DNA of 22,395 nt, from positions 1-22,395 of the forward strand of contig CAZLWE010000055.1 of NCBI GenBank assembly GCA_964562985.1. The letters run 5' to 3'. Each line of letters opens with the position of its first letter. Positions within the stretch are counted from its first letter, which is position 1. Source of the DNA: SHLQ01 sp964562985. Lineage in GTDB: Bacteria; Actinomycetota; Acidimicrobiia; Acidimicrobiales; SHLQ01. The notes beneath the pieces were generated by a model. That model was not told the DNA's origin. It did no database searches and saw nothing but the letters and a program-made list of their open reading frames with translations. Positions 21,598 to 22,395 of the stretch are shown piece by piece. A program made the position numbers and the translations under genes.

Positions 21598-22053
21598 TCA
21601 CGGGGAATTGCGAAGTCCGGAGAAAAACGACTTGAGATGCTGAGTGCACTCATCGCCGAGTATGTCGTGGCGCACCTCGAAGGTGTGCCGTAGTCGGGGA
21701 TCGACACCAAAGTTGTACACCGAACCAAGTGCACCAGCTTCGAGGTCGGCTGCTCCGTAAACGACCTTTTGGATTCGGGCATTCAGCGCGGCCCCCGCGC
21801 ACATGGTGCACGGTTCGAGGGTGCAGATCAGCGTGGCATTGTCGAGGCGCCAGGTACCCAGCTTCTCGCACGCATCTCGCATGGCGAGAATCTCTGCATG
21901 GGCCGTGGGATCGGCCGTTAGCTCCCGCTCGTTGTGGCGAGAAGCGACGACTTCACCTTCGACGACAACGAGCGCTCCAACAGGAACATCGCCATGGGGG
22001 ATAGCCCTATCGGCTTCGGCGAGGGCGAGGCGCATCAGGTCGTCGTACTCCAT
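21598..22053 (-). CDS. tadA: tRNA-specific adenosine deaminase TadA
   Basis: This zinc enzyme deaminates the wobble adenosine (A34) of tRNA-Arg(ACG) to inosine and is usually essential. At 151 residues it has the normal length. The cytidine/deoxycytidylate deaminase signature is complete: HAEI with zinc ligand His52 and proton-shuttle Glu54, then PCTMCAGA with Cys82 and Cys85. VPVGALVVVEGEVVASRHNE (24-43), GTWRLDNATLICTLEP (66-81) and ARIQKVVYGAADLEAGALGS follow the TadA pattern. The ATG at 22053 has no strong ribosome site; a position further in would lose the first helix, so it is kept. The gap to the downstream M24 gene (21510-21597) was checked for a tRNA and none was seen. A mis-call as guanine deaminase is unlikely given the ALGS segment. 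Confidence 0.94.
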   Translation of the reverse strand: MEYDDLMRLALAEADRAIPHGDVPVGALVVVEGEVVASRHNERELTADPTAHAEILAMRDACEKLGTWRLDNATLICTLEPCTMCAGAALNARIQKVVYGAADLEAGALGSVYNFGVDPRLRHTFEVRHDILGDECTQHLKSFFSGLRNSP

Positions 22054-22092
22054 GAAGTGAAGCTAGCTCCGAATTCGCAGCACTCCGCGTAC

Positions 22093-22098
22093 TAGATT
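22093..22098 (+). promoter_or_regulatory. Putative -10 box of a leaderless transcript for the PhyH-family gene
   Basis: TAGATT fits TAnnnT and would place the transcription start at about 22105, next to the ATG at 22106. No ribosome site precedes that ATG. No convincing -35 box is seen, so the call is weak. Confidence 0.3.
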
Positions 22099-22105
22099 TC
22101 TGAGC

Positions 22106-22395
22106 ATGTCACCCGCCGAAGCTGCCCCCGAGATTTCGCCCGACCAGATCGACGCGTTTCGTCGCGACGGAGCGGTCAAGCTGGCGAACATGTTCAGCGC
22201 CCAATGGGTCGACCTGCTTCACACTGGGCTCGCCCGACACCTCGAATCGCCGTCACCGCGGGCTCGGATATGGGACCGAGACGAACACGACCGGACGATG
22301 TTCTGGGATGCGATGGCTTGGCATGGCGTGCCCGAGTACCAGCGGTTTGTTTTCGAGTCTCCAGCGGCGGAGATCGCGGGCCGAATGCTCGGGTC
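22106..22395 (+). CDS. Phytanoyl-CoA dioxygenase (PhyH)-family protein, N-terminal part only
   Basis: An open frame from ATG 22106 runs off the right edge; 96 codons are visible. The sequence ISPDQIDAFRRDGAVKLANM, then FSAQWVDLLHTGLARHLESP, is the typical start of PhyH-family Fe(II)/2-oxoglutarate dioxygenases. The later part, FWDAMAWHGVPEYQRFVFES with PAAEIAGRMLG, also fits that family. The metal-binding HxD...H residues lie beyond the window, so activity cannot be checked. Family substrates range from phytanoyl-CoA to ectoine and small secondary metabolites. It is divergent from tadA with 52 bases between the starts and probably has its own, perhaps leaderless, promoter. Coding is likely; substrate is open. 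Confidence 0.78.
   Translation, partial: MSPAEAAPEISPDQIDAFRRDGAVKLANMFSAQWVDLLHTGLARHLESPSPRARIWDRDEHDRTMFWDAMAWHGVPEYQRFVFESPAAEIAGRMLG

Noticed and set aside
21510..21782. N-terminal extension of the M24 peptidase frame
   Set aside because: It reaches into the tadA gene and has no family similarity; GGAGG plus ATG at 21509 marks the start.

Overview
The window looks like chromosomal DNA from a high-GC, free-living bacterium, most likely an actinobacterium of the Acidimicrobiia type. This is an inference from polyphosphate glucokinase, a CshA-repeat surface protein, frequent GTG starts, leaderless-looking promoters and strongly G/C-ending codons; there is no rRNA or marker gene to prove it. 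No tRNA, rRNA, CRISPR array, transposase, integrase or phage gene was seen. Coding density is high and no gene-free stretch exceeds 300 bases.

Layout. (1) 1-2737, minus strand: two exported proteins. One is cut by the window edge; the other is an 817-residue surface protein with five CshA-type repeats and a C-terminal membrane anchor. (2) 2924-4120, plus: glutaryl-CoA dehydrogenase. (3) 4140-9304, minus: a small lipoprotein, MsrB, a small coiled-coil protein, polyphosphate glucokinase, then an inositol-monophosphatase-family enzyme, an aminoglycoside-phosphotransferase-fold kinase and an ADP-ribosylglycohydrolase-like lipoprotein. The last three overlap by 4 bases at each junction and form a translationally coupled operon. 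(4) 9472-12270, plus: an AcnB-type aconitase, followed by a hairpin. (5) 12494-20383, plus: an NTF2-like protein, a 5'-truncated DUF3179 gene, choline-sulfatase, a CntA/YeaW-type Rieske oxygenase, two short-chain dehydrogenases and a full-length Tat-exported DUF3179 lipoprotein. (6) 20385-22053, minus: M24 metallopeptidase and tRNA adenosine deaminase TadA. (7) 22106 to the end, plus: the start of a phytanoyl-CoA dioxygenase-family gene.

The most interesting region is 12972-20383. Two DUF3179 genes, collinear without net length change over 442 codons, form a direct repeat of about 1.3 kb that brackets a catabolic cassette. The cassette can be read as release of choline from choline-O-sulfate (BetC), Rieske-type oxidation of a quaternary amine, and NAD(P)-dependent dehydrogenation. 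The BetC, Rieske and first SDR genes overlap and must be co-translated. The upstream DUF3179 copy has lost its Tat/lipoprotein signal and starts 4 bases after the preceding gene, so it is either a decaying duplicate or a protein moved to the cytoplasm. The Rieske substrate and the role of DUF3179 are not settled by sequence alone.
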